From IMG/VR virus record IMGVR_UViG_3300020147_000022, positions 1 through 27,691 of that record: 27,691 bases of DNA. One strand, written 5' to 3'. A program made the translations under genes and the position numbers. The DNA comes from a virus. Under the pieces are notes generated by a model. It had not been told where the DNA came from. It worked only from the letters and a program-made list of their open reading frames with translations, and did not search any database. Below are positions 1 through 6,448 of this stretch, piece after piece (the first letter of the stretch is position 1; each line of letters starts with the position of its first letter).

Positions 1-465
1 GTTCAGCTTTCTTATAGCCTTGATCCGTACAACAGTTTTTCCGAAGGCTTTTGGAGCGCGGAAGCGTTTGAGTCGATTGTTAAGTGTGTAGCAAAAGAAA
101 AGCTTGACGTTCGCGCAAAGTTTGACGGCGCACGCTATCCGCTCGACATGTATTTTGCGCCCCGACGCATTCCAGACGCAGCACAGCAAAAGATGGTTGA
201 CGACCGCACGCCGATTGTGGTTTGCGAACCACAAACCAACTACTATGGCAAGACGACTGCCGGAAGCGGCGCCGTCAAGAACCCCGCCACCCTTTCCGCG
301 ATCAACTTCTATCGCGCGGTTGACGCCTTCAGCGCGTATCAACGGCTGGATCAGTGGTTTGGGTCTATCGCCTTTCCTGAGAACCCCATGATTCAGATTT
401 CGGATAAAGTCAAGCTGGAAAAGCGTGGCTTTGATTCCAAAATCAGTTTCCGCCACCGGAAGTGA
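1..465 (+). CDS. Hypothetical phage protein, 5' truncated by window edge
   Basis: The frame is open from the first base to a TGA, giving the last 154 residues of a protein whose start lies outside the window. The visible part has no transmembrane stretch and no catalytic motif I recognise. It is rich in aromatic residues and charged near its C-terminus, which ends in a basic segment (SFRHRK). An internal ATG at 148 exists, but the in-frame sequence upstream (VQLSYSLDPYNSF...) is protein-like and uninterrupted, so truncation is more likely than an internal start. The next gene begins six bases after the stop, so the two are probably co-transcribed. Function unknown. Confidence 0.75.
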   Translation, partial: VQLSYSLDPYNSFSEGFWSAEAFESIVKCVAKEKLDVRAKFDGARYPLDMYFAPRRIPDAAQQKMVDDRTPIVVCEPQTNYYGKTTAGSGAVKNPATLSAINFYRAVDAFSAYQRLDQWFGSIAFPENPMIQISDKVKLEKRGFDSKISFRHRK

Positions 466-470
466 CAAGA

Positions 471-650
471 ATGTCAGACGACACCGAAAAAGGTTTTGTG
501 TGCGCGCAATGCGGCACATATCACAAATTTACCCCTTACGTTTTCGCACACTGGAACATAGACTTAGTACATAACTGTGATTGCGGCGCAACCCACGAAA
601 TCCTTGAAGGGACAGCGCGGCTACTCTTGACAGGAAAAGAAAATGGTTGA
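471..650 (+). CDS. Small zinc-ribbon-like protein
   Basis: A 59-residue protein with two cysteine pairs, CAQC near residue 10 and CDC near residue 39, spaced as in a small zinc ribbon or knuckle. This start was chosen because GGAAG lies eight bases upstream. An in-frame GTG at 462 overlaps the previous stop as GTGA, a pattern used elsewhere in this genome, and would add three residues. The end overlaps the next gene by eight bases. A nucleic-acid- or protein-binding role is plausible from the ribbon alone, but no family is recognised. Confidence 0.65.
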   Translation: MSDDTEKGFVCAQCGTYHKFTPYVFAHWNIDLVHNCDCGATHEILEGTARLLLTGKENG

Positions 651-990
651 CTTAGTGCTGCGCCCTTCAGGCGACAAAGACAAGAGCAAAGAGTATGCCC
701 TACAACTCCGCTATGCGGATTGTGGGAGTACCGACTATCACACCATCGCGCTCGTGTCCTACGACACCGCAAGCGAAATCATTCGCGCTGGTAAAGCGGT
801 TTGGTTGTTCAGTAATCCCGCGTCGGACGAACCGGCTGTTGACAGTCCGTGTCTCAATCTTCCTGAGATTGTCGCGCGTTACTGTGGTGGTCGCGCCATG
901 CGCAAGCGCGAACTAGATGAATATGTGATTAAGAACTTCCCGAAGCTAGCGGCGAAGTACGGCGTCACTTGGTCTGGTGCTTCGCGGTAA
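643..990 (+). CDS. Hypothetical protein (115 aa)
   Basis: A 115-residue soluble protein preceded by AGGAAAA and overlapping the zinc-ribbon gene by eight bases, so translationally coupled to it. No signal peptide or membrane segment. The middle reads like a compact alpha/beta fold and the C-terminal 30 residues are basic and probably helical. No family recognised. Confidence 0.65.
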   Translation: MVDLVLRPSGDKDKSKEYALQLRYADCGSTDYHTIALVSYDTASEIIRAGKAVWLFSNPASDEPAVDSPCLNLPEIVARYCGGRAMRKRELDEYVIKNFPKLAAKYGVTWSGASR

Positions 991-1017
991 AACAAATTTC
1001 ATCTGGAACACAAAACA

Positions 1018-1221
1018 ATGACACACAAAACATTTGACGCAATCAAAGGCGCCCTAGTATTCTCCACGCTACTTCTGCCTTGGATTGTCTTTCTGGTCTA
1101 CTACGCGGTAACGGGTGGTGGCGATTTCACTGTTGGTCGCGTGCTTGCGATCAATCTGCTAGGCGTCATTTTCATGATGCTACTTGACACGTTCATCACG
1201 CCAACCAACAAGAAGCGCTAA
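1018..1221 (+). CDS. Small membrane protein, two predicted TM helices
   Basis: 67 residues with two hydrophobic stretches, about residues 11-31 (GALVFSTLLLPWIVFLVYYAV) and 42-58 (LAINLLGVIFMMLLDTF). They are separated by a short glycine-rich loop and followed by a basic tail (TNKKR). This is the layout of a two-span inner-membrane protein with the basic tail in the cytoplasm. Small phage membrane proteins of this kind often act in superinfection exclusion or host takeover, but nothing here assigns a function. Confidence 0.6.
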   Translation: MTHKTFDAIKGALVFSTLLLPWIVFLVYYAVTGGGDFTVGRVLAINLLGVIFMMLLDTFITPTNKKR

Positions 1222-1227
1222 CAGAAA

Positions 1228-1488
1228 ATGGCGCACTACGACTGCACAGACTGTGGCGCGGACTATGGCATTGGCTACGGTCATTGCCATAGATGCACAC
1301 CAAAAGAAGTCTTTGAACTTGAAGAAGCCGTGAAGAAAGCCCGATTACAGGCACACACGGATTTTAAGCGTGACTTTGCCGAACAGATTCGTGCGCTTGA
1401 ACTTGCTCGCGAAGACTACGTTGCAACAAAAATACGTGACGTTGAAGCGCAATACCAAGCCGCTTACAAGAAAGGTCAGAAGAAATGA
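1228..1488 (+). CDS. Zinc-ribbon plus coiled-coil protein
   Basis: 86 residues in two parts. Residues 1-25 hold two CxxC pairs (CTDC, CHRC), as in a zinc ribbon. Residues 28-86 are a highly charged continuous helix of E, K, R, A and L, likely a coiled coil. It starts seven bases after the upstream membrane protein and overlaps the next gene by four bases (ATGA). The architecture suggests a small dimeric adaptor that binds nucleic acid or protein through the ribbon; this is inference. Confidence 0.65.
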   Translation: MAHYDCTDCGADYGIGYGHCHRCTPKEVFELEEAVKKARLQAHTDFKRDFAEQIRALELAREDYVATKIRDVEAQYQAAYKKGQKK

Positions 1489-1673
1489 ACTACGAACAGT
1501 GTCTTTCTTACACAGAATGGCTTGAAGAAAACGACGCCATGCTTCAGGAAACGTACGAAGACCTTGGTAGGCGCGGACAGACCTTCGAAGATTTCTGTTA
1601 TCAAGAATACGAGCGTTATCAAATCAACTGGACCGAAGAACGCCAGTGGTTTGAAGAACACCGTGACGCATAG
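1485..1673 (+). CDS. Hypothetical acidic protein (62 aa), last gene of operon
   Basis: A 62-residue acidic, aromatic-rich, mostly helical protein with many E, Y and W residues and no recognised family. It starts in an ATGA overlap with the zinc-ribbon gene. Its last codon and stop (GCA TAG) form part of the left arm of the terminator hairpin that ends this operon, so gene end and transcription end are fused. Confidence 0.6.
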   Translation: MNYEQCLSYTEWLEENDAMLQETYEDLGRRGQTFEDFCYQEYERYQINWTEERQWFEEHRDA

Positions 1674-1689
1674 CTGATATGCGTTTTTA
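1666..1689 (+). terminator. Intrinsic terminator, copy 1 of recurrent boundary hairpin
   Basis: ACGCATA, loop GCTGA, TATGCGT, then a run of five T. The 7 bp stem with T run is a typical Rho-independent terminator. The same core recurs at about 2844, 20420 and 20937, with a T-less variant at 25049. The upstream stop codon lies inside the left arm. Confidence 0.75.
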
Positions 1690-1693
1690 GAGT

Positions 1694-1722
1694 TCGACAC
1701 AGACCGGTAAAATGGCTATCTT
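1694..1722 (+). promoter_or_regulatory. Sigma70-like promoter after terminator 1
   Basis: TCGACA, 17 bp, TATCTT, starting five bases after the terminator T run. The next gene begins at 1771, leaving a leader of about 40 bases that includes an SD-like GAGGGA. The same TCGACA box and 17 bp spacing follow the terminator at 20937. Confidence 0.5.
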
Positions 1723-1770
1723 CGTATCAGAGAGACACGGAACCCAACAGACAAAAGAGGGAAAACGATC

Positions 1771-1998
1771 ATGACGAACAAGACTGCCACTGCCACCGGT
1801 CTTCTTGGTGTGACGGTTGAGACGCGCGGTTCGCGCTTCATCAACAAGGTTCAGGTTGGTCGCGCTGAGAAGTTCTTTGTGTTCGCCCGTGGGTGCGGTG
1901 ACACCCGCAAAGCGGTCAAGACCATCGGTCGCTTCGACACGCTGCCCGCCGCCCGTTTCGCGATGGGTGTTTCGCTCGCTGACGCGATGCGCGCCTGA
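1771..1998 (+). CDS. Hypothetical basic protein (75 aa)
   Basis: First gene of a new transcription unit; GAGGGA lies upstream of the ATG. The protein is basic and rich in Arg, Ala and Gly. It has a beta-rich first half (GVTVETRGSRFINKVQVG) and a helical end (LPAARFAMGVSLADAMRA). No family recognised. The layout would suit a small nucleic-acid-binding protein, but there is no motif to prove it. Confidence 0.6.
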   Translation: MTNKTATATGLLGVTVETRGSRFINKVQVGRAEKFFVFARGCGDTRKAVKTIGRFDTLPAARFAMGVSLADAMRA

Positions 1999-2012
1999 AC
2001 GGAGAAGCGATC

Positions 2013-2201
2013 ATGACCAAGCGCATTGTGAAGGTTGGGCTGTCCACTCTTGATACGCCCATGACGCTTGCCCAAGCCAAGCGTTACGGTGACAAGAACA
2101 TGCCGCTTGACCTGAAGCGTGCCGGGTTCAAGACTGTGGTGTTCACTTCCGACGAAGAAATGCACGGTGGACTGTGGTTCCGTGTGAACTACGGTAAGTG
2201 A
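2013..2201 (+). CDS. Hypothetical protein (62 aa)
   Basis: A 62-residue protein preceded by GGAGAAG. The segment TLAQAKRYGDKNMPLDLKRA is a likely helix, flanked by beta strands. It shares operon, strong SD and base composition with its neighbours. No family recognised. Confidence 0.6.
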   Translation: MTKRIVKVGLSTLDTPMTLAQAKRYGDKNMPLDLKRAGFKTVVFTSDEEMHGGLWFRVNYGK

Positions 2202-2234
2202 CCACTCCACGCGAAAGAGAAAGGAAGCACCGCA

Positions 2235-2636
2235 ATGTATACCGGAAAGTACCCGAACAAGATCATGAACGTCATTGCCGTCCGTGGTTATCTTGAAGTT
2301 CAGACAAACACCGGAACCACCCGCCTTTCGCTGTACGCGCTGAACAACGGTGCGCCGCTGCCGGTGAAGGGTGACGACTTTGAAGAGTACAAGAAGACGA
2401 ACCTGAAGCCTGTTGAGACGCCACCGACCGCCCGCGACACCAACGCGCCGATTGTCGCACAGCTTATCGGGTTTGACCTTGTTCCCCGGTTCGCGGAACT
2501 TCCTGTTGGTTTTCGTCTGAATTGGGAAGACATGGAAGCCGATGTGCGATATGAAGACACGTTGACCTACGGTGAAATGGTTGACCTGTATTTCACCGTG
2601 ACGCGCGAACGACGCCAGCCGAAGCCCACCATTTAA
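2235..2636 (+). CDS. Hypothetical protein (133 aa)
   Basis: A soluble 133-residue protein with AGAGAAAGGAAG upstream of its ATG. The N-terminal 50 residues are beta-rich (IMNVIAVRGYLEVQTNTGTTRLSLYAL), and a short Pro/Thr linker near residue 75 leads into a second small domain. No catalytic motif recognised. A long minus-strand open frame covers the same interval but is its antisense shadow. Confidence 0.65.
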   Translation: MYTGKYPNKIMNVIAVRGYLEVQTNTGTTRLSLYALNNGAPLPVKGDDFEEYKKTNLKPVETPPTARDTNAPIVAQLIGFDLVPRFAELPVGFRLNWEDMEADVRYEDTLTYGEMVDLYFTVTRERRQPKPTI

Positions 2637-2661
2637 CATCACTCAGAAAGCTAAAAGTAAA

Positions 2662-2844
2662 ATGGAAATCAATCTCTTAACAGCCTACTATCTGTTTACC
2701 GCCGTATACACCACGTTCGTCGTGTTCATCGCCAAGCCGAACAACAAATCTTCGTTCATCCTGTTCGTGGTGCCGCTAATCGTTATTGCGCTCGCCTCTT
2801 GGTTCTTCACGCTGCAAGCCCTAGGCTTCGTGGTCAAGGTCTAA
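2662..2844 (+). CDS. Small membrane protein, two predicted TM helices
   Basis: 60 residues, nearly all hydrophobic. Two spans at about residues 4-24 and 31-55 are separated by a short polar loop (KPNNKSS). It is the last gene before the second boundary terminator; its TAA directly abuts the hairpin. It has the same topology as the membrane protein at 1018 but no clear sequence similarity. Function unknown. Confidence 0.6.
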   Translation: MEINLLTAYYLFTAVYTTFVVFIAKPNNKSSFILFVVPLIVIALASWFFTLQALGFVVKV

Positions 2845-2867
2845 ACGCATAGCTGCTATGCGTTTTT
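2844..2867 (+). terminator. Intrinsic terminator, copy 2 of recurrent boundary hairpin
   Basis: AACGCATA, loop GCTGC, TATGCGTT with a T run: an 8 bp stem. The core matches the other copies. The stop codon of the membrane protein overlaps the first base of the stem. Confidence 0.75.
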
Positions 2868-2872
2868 AGGGT

Positions 2873-2901
2873 TTGAGTCGGTCCCTTCTTTTCGATATTC
2901 T
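2873..2901 (+). promoter_or_regulatory. Sigma70-like promoter after terminator 2
   Basis: TTGAGT, 17 bp, TATTCT, beginning six bases after the T run. It serves the gene starting at 2938. The -35/-10 spacer carries the left half of a 12 bp inverted repeat. Confidence 0.5.
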
Positions 2902-2933
2902 GTTTTCAGAGAGGCAGAGACAGAAGGGACCGA
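2878..2933. repeat. 12 bp inverted repeat around promoter and start region
   Basis: TCGGTCCCTTCT and AGAAGGGACCGA are perfect inverted copies 32 bases apart. The left copy sits in the promoter spacer and the right copy contains the SD-like AGAAGG just before the ATG at 2938. In a transcript arriving from upstream, the hairpin would mask the ribosome site. In DNA it could act as a two-site operator. Confidence 0.6.
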
Positions 2934-2937
2934 ACCG

Positions 2938-3150
2938 ATGCTTACGACACAGAAAATCGTGACCGGGTTCTTTGAAGTGTACTGGAACGGTGAAAAGACC
3001 GAATGGGTAATCTTCAACGGTAGTGTCGGGATGTCCGGTCTTGGTGGTAACGTCTACGGAATTCGGAACACTAAAACTGGACTGAGCCGCCGTGTTGGGA
3101 CGCTCGCGCAATGCAAGAAGTCGCTTGCGCTGACGCTCAAAAACCGGTAA
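2938..3150 (+). CDS. Hypothetical protein (70 aa)
   Basis: First gene after the second terminator/promoter cassette. It is a beta-rich 70-residue protein with a basic C-terminus. The ordered pattern (GFFEVYWNGEKTEWVIFNGSVG) suggests a small sheet. No family recognised. Translation may be controlled by the inverted repeat that covers its SD. Confidence 0.6.
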   Translation: MLTTQKIVTGFFEVYWNGEKTEWVIFNGSVGMSGLGGNVYGIRNTKTGLSRRVGTLAQCKKSLALTLKNR

Positions 3151-3160
3151 GAGGAACGCC

Positions 3161-3406
3161 ATGAAGACGAAGAACTACGAAGCGGAATTCAAGAAGTTTC
3201 AAGCGGAAGCCGAAAAGCTTGAGTTCTTTTCGGAGCAGGGATACGCGCTTGAGTCCGCGCTTCTGAACGCCAGCGAAACCGAAGACGTTGAACACTTCAG
3301 CGCTGAGTTTTGGAGAGTCGCGTACATGAGCATTGCTTGCACGGACACCTTCAACATCAACAAGAGCGTTCGTGATTGGTTCGAAGCGCTTGGTTACGAG
3401 TGGTGA
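3161..3406 (+). CDS. Hypothetical helical protein (81 aa)
   Basis: 81 residues, acidic and helical; the first 25 residues (KTKNYEAEFKKFQAEAEKLE) look like a coiled coil. GAGG lies upstream of the ATG. No motif recognised. It sits three bases before the next gene. Confidence 0.6.
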   Translation: MKTKNYEAEFKKFQAEAEKLEFFSEQGYALESALLNASETEDVEHFSAEFWRVAYMSIACTDTFNINKSVRDWFEALGYEW

Positions 3407-3409
3407 GAC

Positions 3410-3640
3410 ATGCCAAGCCGCCGCGAAGTCAAAGCAACCCGCGAAGACGTTGAGCGGATCATTGCCGCTGGATACGCTGTGAAGCCCGCGACGATCCACC
3501 AGACGCTAGGAAACTCTGACAACACGTTCTATCTGTTGGTCGGGGTGGTCCCGCGCCCGTACGTGGTTGTCAAGGAAACGCGGCGAGGGTGGGAATACCC
3601 GAAGTGGTCAACGATCAAGCCGCTAATCAAGGGAACGTAA
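3410..3640 (+). CDS. Hypothetical basic protein (76 aa)
   Basis: A 76-residue basic protein. It begins with a likely helix (ATREDVERIIAAGYAVKPATI), followed by strands ending in PRPYVVVKETRRGWEYPKW. The stop codon of its neighbour is three bases upstream, so the two are coupled. No family recognised. Confidence 0.6.
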   Translation: MPSRREVKATREDVERIIAAGYAVKPATIHQTLGNSDNTFYLLVGVVPRPYVVVKETRRGWEYPKWSTIKPLIKGT

Positions 3641-3644
3641 GTCA

Positions 3645-3839
3645 GTGCAGAAAGAAAAGAACTTCTGTGTCATTGAGTGGAACGCGGAGAACATATATCG
3701 CGTTGTGGATGCGGTTGGGTCTTACTGTTACGAGAGCGCCGCACAGAAAGCGTGCGACAAAATGAACAAACTCCGCGTAGACTGTGGACAACCCGCAATC
3801 TTTGTGGTACGAATTCGGAAATACATGCGGGGAGCATAA
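3645..3839 (+). CDS. Hypothetical protein (64 aa), GTG start
   Basis: The frame begins with GTG five bases after the previous stop; no ATG is available until residue 40, so GTG is the likely start. The short protein ends in a basic tail (VVRIRKYMRGA). The segment SAAQKACDKMNKLRVDCG is probably helical. No family recognised. Confidence 0.5.
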   Translation: MQKEKNFCVIEWNAENIYRVVDAVGSYCYESAAQKACDKMNKLRVDCGQPAIFVVRIRKYMRGA

Positions 3840-3842
3840 GAC

Positions 3843-4160
3843 ATGCTAACGATTGAATATGACGGCGAGAACGGCGAGTGTGTGCCCGACTTCGCCGCCG
3901 AAGCTTGGGTGCTTGACGCGTTCGCGAACCGCAAGTTTGTTTCCGTTGGATCGGAACTTATGTTCCACGCCGCGCGCGTTCTGGTGGCGGAAGGTAAAAT
4001 TCCCGCTGACCAAATCGAATTTTGGTTTAAGGGAAAGAAGCTTTCGCATAACCCGGATGGAACCCTGAATGCTTGGGAACCCGGTCTGTGTGACACCTAC
4101 AGCAAGTTCCTTGGGCGCTTGTTGCGCGCCGCCAAGCTTCACAGAAAGCCCGTACAGTGA
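3843..4160 (+). CDS. Hypothetical protein (105 aa)
   Basis: A 105-residue soluble protein starting three bases after its neighbour's stop and overlapping the next start by four bases (GTGA). It has an acidic N-terminal half and a basic C-terminal helix (FLGRLLRAAKLHRKPVQ). No conserved motif recognised. Confidence 0.6.
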   Translation: MLTIEYDGENGECVPDFAAEAWVLDAFANRKFVSVGSELMFHAARVLVAEGKIPADQIEFWFKGKKLSHNPDGTLNAWEPGLCDTYSKFLGRLLRAAKLHRKPVQ

Positions 4161-4363
4161 ACGACGCATACGCCACATATTCCCGTTGGGAAGATGCCTA
4201 CTACAAGAACCGCAACGGTCTTCGTCTTGGTCAAGCGTTCCTGAACACGTTTTTCCCGAAAGTCGTAGACTCCGATCTATACAACGAAAAGAATGATTAT
4301 GTTGCGCGAAACCTGATTCGCGAGTATTATCTAGACGCTGGATATGAACTGAAAGCAGAGTAG
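4157..4363 (+). CDS. Hypothetical protein (68 aa), GTG start
   Basis: Starts with GTG in a GTGA overlap, as do several genes in this window. 68 residues, rich in Tyr, Asn and Asp. Predicted helices with the repeated pattern YYKNRNGLRL and REYYLDAGYEL. No family recognised. Confidence 0.5.
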   Translation: MNDAYATYSRWEDAYYKNRNGLRLGQAFLNTFFPKVVDSDLYNEKNDYVARNLIREYYLDAGYELKAE

Positions 4364-4365
4364 AA

Positions 4366-4527
4366 ATGTACGTGGATCATGAGCATAAGGTGGGCGTTGC
4401 GACCCACGAAGAAATGAAAGAGCGGCTACGTCTAATTGCCGCTGGCAAGCCCGTTCCCAACGCGGACATCAAACAGTGGGTACACGAAGAAGTGTACCGA
4501 AGCCGATTTGGTAAGGAACCTGTGTAG
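4366..4527 (+). CDS. Small hypothetical protein (53 aa)
   Basis: A 53-residue frame fills the gap between two supported genes, begins with ATG two bases after the previous stop, and its TAG overlaps the next GTG by one base. Its composition (helical THEEMKERLRLIAAGK followed by a tryptophan-containing charged segment) resembles its neighbours. No family recognised. Confidence 0.55.
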   Translation: MYVDHEHKVGVATHEEMKERLRLIAAGKPVPNADIKQWVHEEVYRSRFGKEPV

Positions 4528-4838
4528 TGTTATCACCAAATCAAAAACCAAAAATCAACACACGAAGCGCATACATCCTAAAAGGCATGAATTCATATGT
4601 GTGCGATCTTGACTATCATGACGGTGAATTCTTCTCGCTCGCGTCCAACTTCTGTGACAACTGGTATTTTCGTTCCGAACTACAAAATCTGATTGACGCG
4701 GGCGTGTTATGTGTGGACACCAAATCAGAGTTTGACGAACGCCGTGACGTTCTCTGTGGACAGAACTGGACCGTGCGTCTGACCGAAGCCGCCATTAAGC
4801 ATTTCTGGAAAGATCGTTATGAGTGTGACGCACTATAG
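4527..4838 (+). CDS. Hypothetical protein (103 aa), GTG start
   Basis: The GTG overlaps the preceding TAG (TAGTG) and has GGAA upstream. A downstream ATG at 4587 would remove 20 mostly polar residues and cannot be excluded. The protein is acidic with paired Cys and Trp residues and a C-terminal helix (TEAAIKHFWKDRY). It overlaps the following gene by 20 bases if that gene's first ATG is used. No family recognised. Confidence 0.5.
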   Translation: MLSPNQKPKINTRSAYILKGMNSYVCDLDYHDGEFFSLASNFCDNWYFRSELQNLIDAGVLCVDTKSEFDERRDVLCGQNWTVRLTEAAIKHFWKDRYECDAL

Positions 4839-5148
4839 AATGGGTGGAACGCCAAAGATCGTTCGCTTTGGTGAAGACATCACTGACGTAGAAGGTTGGG
4901 CGCGGGACAAGCTTAGTGGCATGGCGTTCCGCGACAGTGACCACGGCTATTCAGAATACATTGAATTCTTCCACGCTGACGGTTCGCGCACCTACGCGTT
5001 GGCAAACTACTTGTCGTTTCATCCTTCGTACGGCGAAGACGGCGGGTGTATGGATGAATTCGTGTACGGCGACTTTGATACCGTAGATTCGTTTGGATAC
5101 ATCGAAGCGTACCAGTACGATCCGCAACGGGATTGGATCATTCTCTAA
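4819..5148 (+). CDS. Hypothetical acidic protein (109 aa)
   Basis: An acidic, aromatic-rich 109-residue protein, strongly beta in character (YSEYIEFFHADGSRTYAL). GGAAAG lies upstream of the first ATG; a second ATG at 4840, just after the neighbour's stop, would remove seven residues and avoid the overlap. No known motif. Confidence 0.6.
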   Translation: MSVTHYRMGGTPKIVRFGEDITDVEGWARDKLSGMAFRDSDHGYSEYIEFFHADGSRTYALANYLSFHPSYGEDGGCMDEFVYGDFDTVDSFGYIEAYQYDPQRDWIIL

Positions 5149-5150
5149 GA

Positions 5151-5609
5151 ATGTCAACATTTTCTAGGGTCAAGCAATTTGCGCTTGACTTAATGAGAAA
5201 ACACGGTCTTGAAGATTGGGAATTCTCGTTTGTCGCCAACCCCGGCTTTCTGGCGCGCTGTGTCTATGCTGTGAACAAGCACGGCACAGCGTACCGAAAG
5301 AAAATCGAATTCAGTCTTGCGTTCGTCCGGTTATCTGTGAAACGCCTTCGTGAGATTGTCATTCATGAAATCGCGCACGCGCTTGAATTCATGGAACGCG
5401 GTGTCTCCGATCATGGTCCCCGCTGGAAGTCAATAGCGTTATCGTTAGGTCTGGAAAATCCCGTAGCTGCGATTCAGTTGGAAGCATTCGAATTTCCGTA
5501 CGGGGTGTTTCAAGGAAATCGTTTAGTGACAGGCTTACCGGCATTGACAGAAGACGCAAAGCGTGTGATACTTGCTTTCGGAACTGAATTTGAGATACGG
5601 CGACAATGA
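5151..5609 (+). CDS. SprT-like zinc metalloprotease-fold protein
   Basis: 152 residues with a zincin signature: HEIAH (His72, Glu73, His76) in the helix REIVIHEIAHALEF, followed by DHGPRW, where His88 fits the third zinc ligand. HExxH followed about 12 residues later by HGxxW/F is typical of SprT/Spartan-type and related minimal gluzincins. In cells Spartan proteins cut DNA-protein crosslinks. This protein lacks the C-terminal zinc ribbon of bacterial SprT and ends in a variable segment. The ATG two bases after the previous stop was chosen; an in-frame TTG upstream gives only six extra residues. A role in clearing proteins from phage or host DNA is inference. Confidence 0.75.
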   Translation: MSTFSRVKQFALDLMRKHGLEDWEFSFVANPGFLARCVYAVNKHGTAYRKKIEFSLAFVRLSVKRLREIVIHEIAHALEFMERGVSDHGPRWKSIALSLGLENPVAAIQLEAFEFPYGVFQGNRLVTGLPALTEDAKRVILAFGTEFEIRRQ

Positions 5610-5947
5610 ACAAACAACAATTTGACGAAACACTGGCGGCTATCAAGCAAGCAAACCGGCGCGTCAAGACAGAACCCGGCTATGCACGCAAAATGCTTGT
5701 GGAAACCAAAATCTACACGAATGATGGGCGCCTTACCAAACTGTACGGTGGTGACGCAGAACCCGAAGAGTTCCGTTACACCGCCGAAGAATTCAAAGCG
5801 CTTCTTGACTTCTACAAAGCAGACATTCTAGCCGCTATCGCCCGCGCTGAGACAAAAGAAGAACTTGACCAAATTCGGGTTGACACTGTGGGCAGGAACG
5901 GCGAAATTACACAAGCGCTAAAGTCTCTGTGGAAGAAGCAACCATGA
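5606..5947 (+). CDS. Small protein with PheS N-terminal-like C-terminus
   Basis: 113 residues in an ATGA overlap with the SprT-like gene. Residues 1-70 are not recognised. Residues 74-113 (ILAAIARAETKEELDQIRVD... VGRNGEITQALKSL) closely follow the pattern of the N-terminal coiled-coil domain of phenylalanyl-tRNA synthetase alpha, which has AAI...A....LD.(I/V)RV..LG(K)..G.LT..L..L. In PheS this domain contacts tRNA-Phe. There is no catalytic domain: the protein stops where the second long helix would begin. The likeness is from memory of the family. The role could be tRNA binding or interference with the host synthetase; both are inference. Confidence 0.65.
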   Translation: MNKQQFDETLAAIKQANRRVKTEPGYARKMLVETKIYTNDGRLTKLYGGDAEPEEFRYTAEEFKALLDFYKADILAAIARAETKEELDQIRVDTVGRNGEITQALKSLWKKQP

Positions 5948-6141
5948 ACATATACTACCGCGAAAACTACCGCGTTCTTATCTTAGCCTCGTACTGTGGC
6001 GACGACAATCCAGCCTGTAGCGAAGCGTTCCCGTGTTCCGACTGCCTTGCAATGTGCAACGTCGCGAACATGACCGGAACCCTAGACGTTCTTGGTGGTT
6101 TCAACTTCCTCCGCGACACGCGCGACGGCGCGGCTTTCTGA
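5944..6141 (+). CDS. Cysteine-rich small protein (65 aa)
   Basis: 65 residues with five cysteines between residues 14 and 38 (CGDD, CSE, CSDCLAMC), a spacing that could bind one zinc ion or a cluster. The chosen ATG overlaps the previous TGA and has GGAAG upstream; a GTG five codons earlier is in frame. The C-terminal part (TGTLDVLGGFNFLRDTRDG) is unlike known zinc ribbons. Function unknown. Confidence 0.6.
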   Translation: MNIYYRENYRVLILASYCGDDNPACSEAFPCSDCLAMCNVANMTGTLDVLGGFNFLRDTRDGAAF

Positions 6142-6151
6142 GGGACAATCA

Positions 6152-6448
6152 ATGAACCTCTTGACATTTTGGCTTCCCTTCATTGGCGCGTGCGTGGCTG
6201 TTTGTTGGGTGTTGTATAACATTCGTGGCGGTTGGTTGCACCGCCACTCCGCAAAGGTCGCTCCGCAAGTTGGTCAAGTCTGGAAAGGTCGCGCTGGCAC
6301 TTTCCGTGTGTCCTACGCCGATAACAATTTCATTGGTTGGTACGAACACTCTTTCTTTGAAACGCCGATTTTCAATGGTGTTTCTGTTGACAAGTGGGAA
6401 GATTTCGTGAACAAGAATCACATGTATATCAAGGGTTACGTTGTATGA
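6152..6448 (+). CDS. Membrane-anchored small protein, paralogue A
   Basis: 98 residues. Residues 2-23 are a hydrophobic N-terminal anchor (LLTFWLPFIGACVAVCWVLY). A small soluble domain follows, with GQVWKGR near residue 44, then a beta-rich core and the end WEDFVNKNHMYIKG. GAGGG lies upstream of the ATG. The next gene has the same plan and matching motifs (EQFWRG, W..YVRKNRIHLVRG), so the pair arose by tandem duplication. Likely an inner-membrane protein with a cytoplasmic domain of unknown function. Confidence 0.65.
   Translation: MNLLTFWLPFIGACVAVCWVLYNIRGGWLHRHSAKVAPQVGQVWKGRAGTFRVSYADNNFIGWYEHSFFETPIFNGVSVDKWEDFVNKNHMYIKGYVV

Noticed and set aside
1851-2642. 263-codon open frame on the minus strand
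   Set aside because: It lies antisense to three plus-strand genes with good SD sequences and has no protein-like motifs. The plus frames explain the codon pattern.
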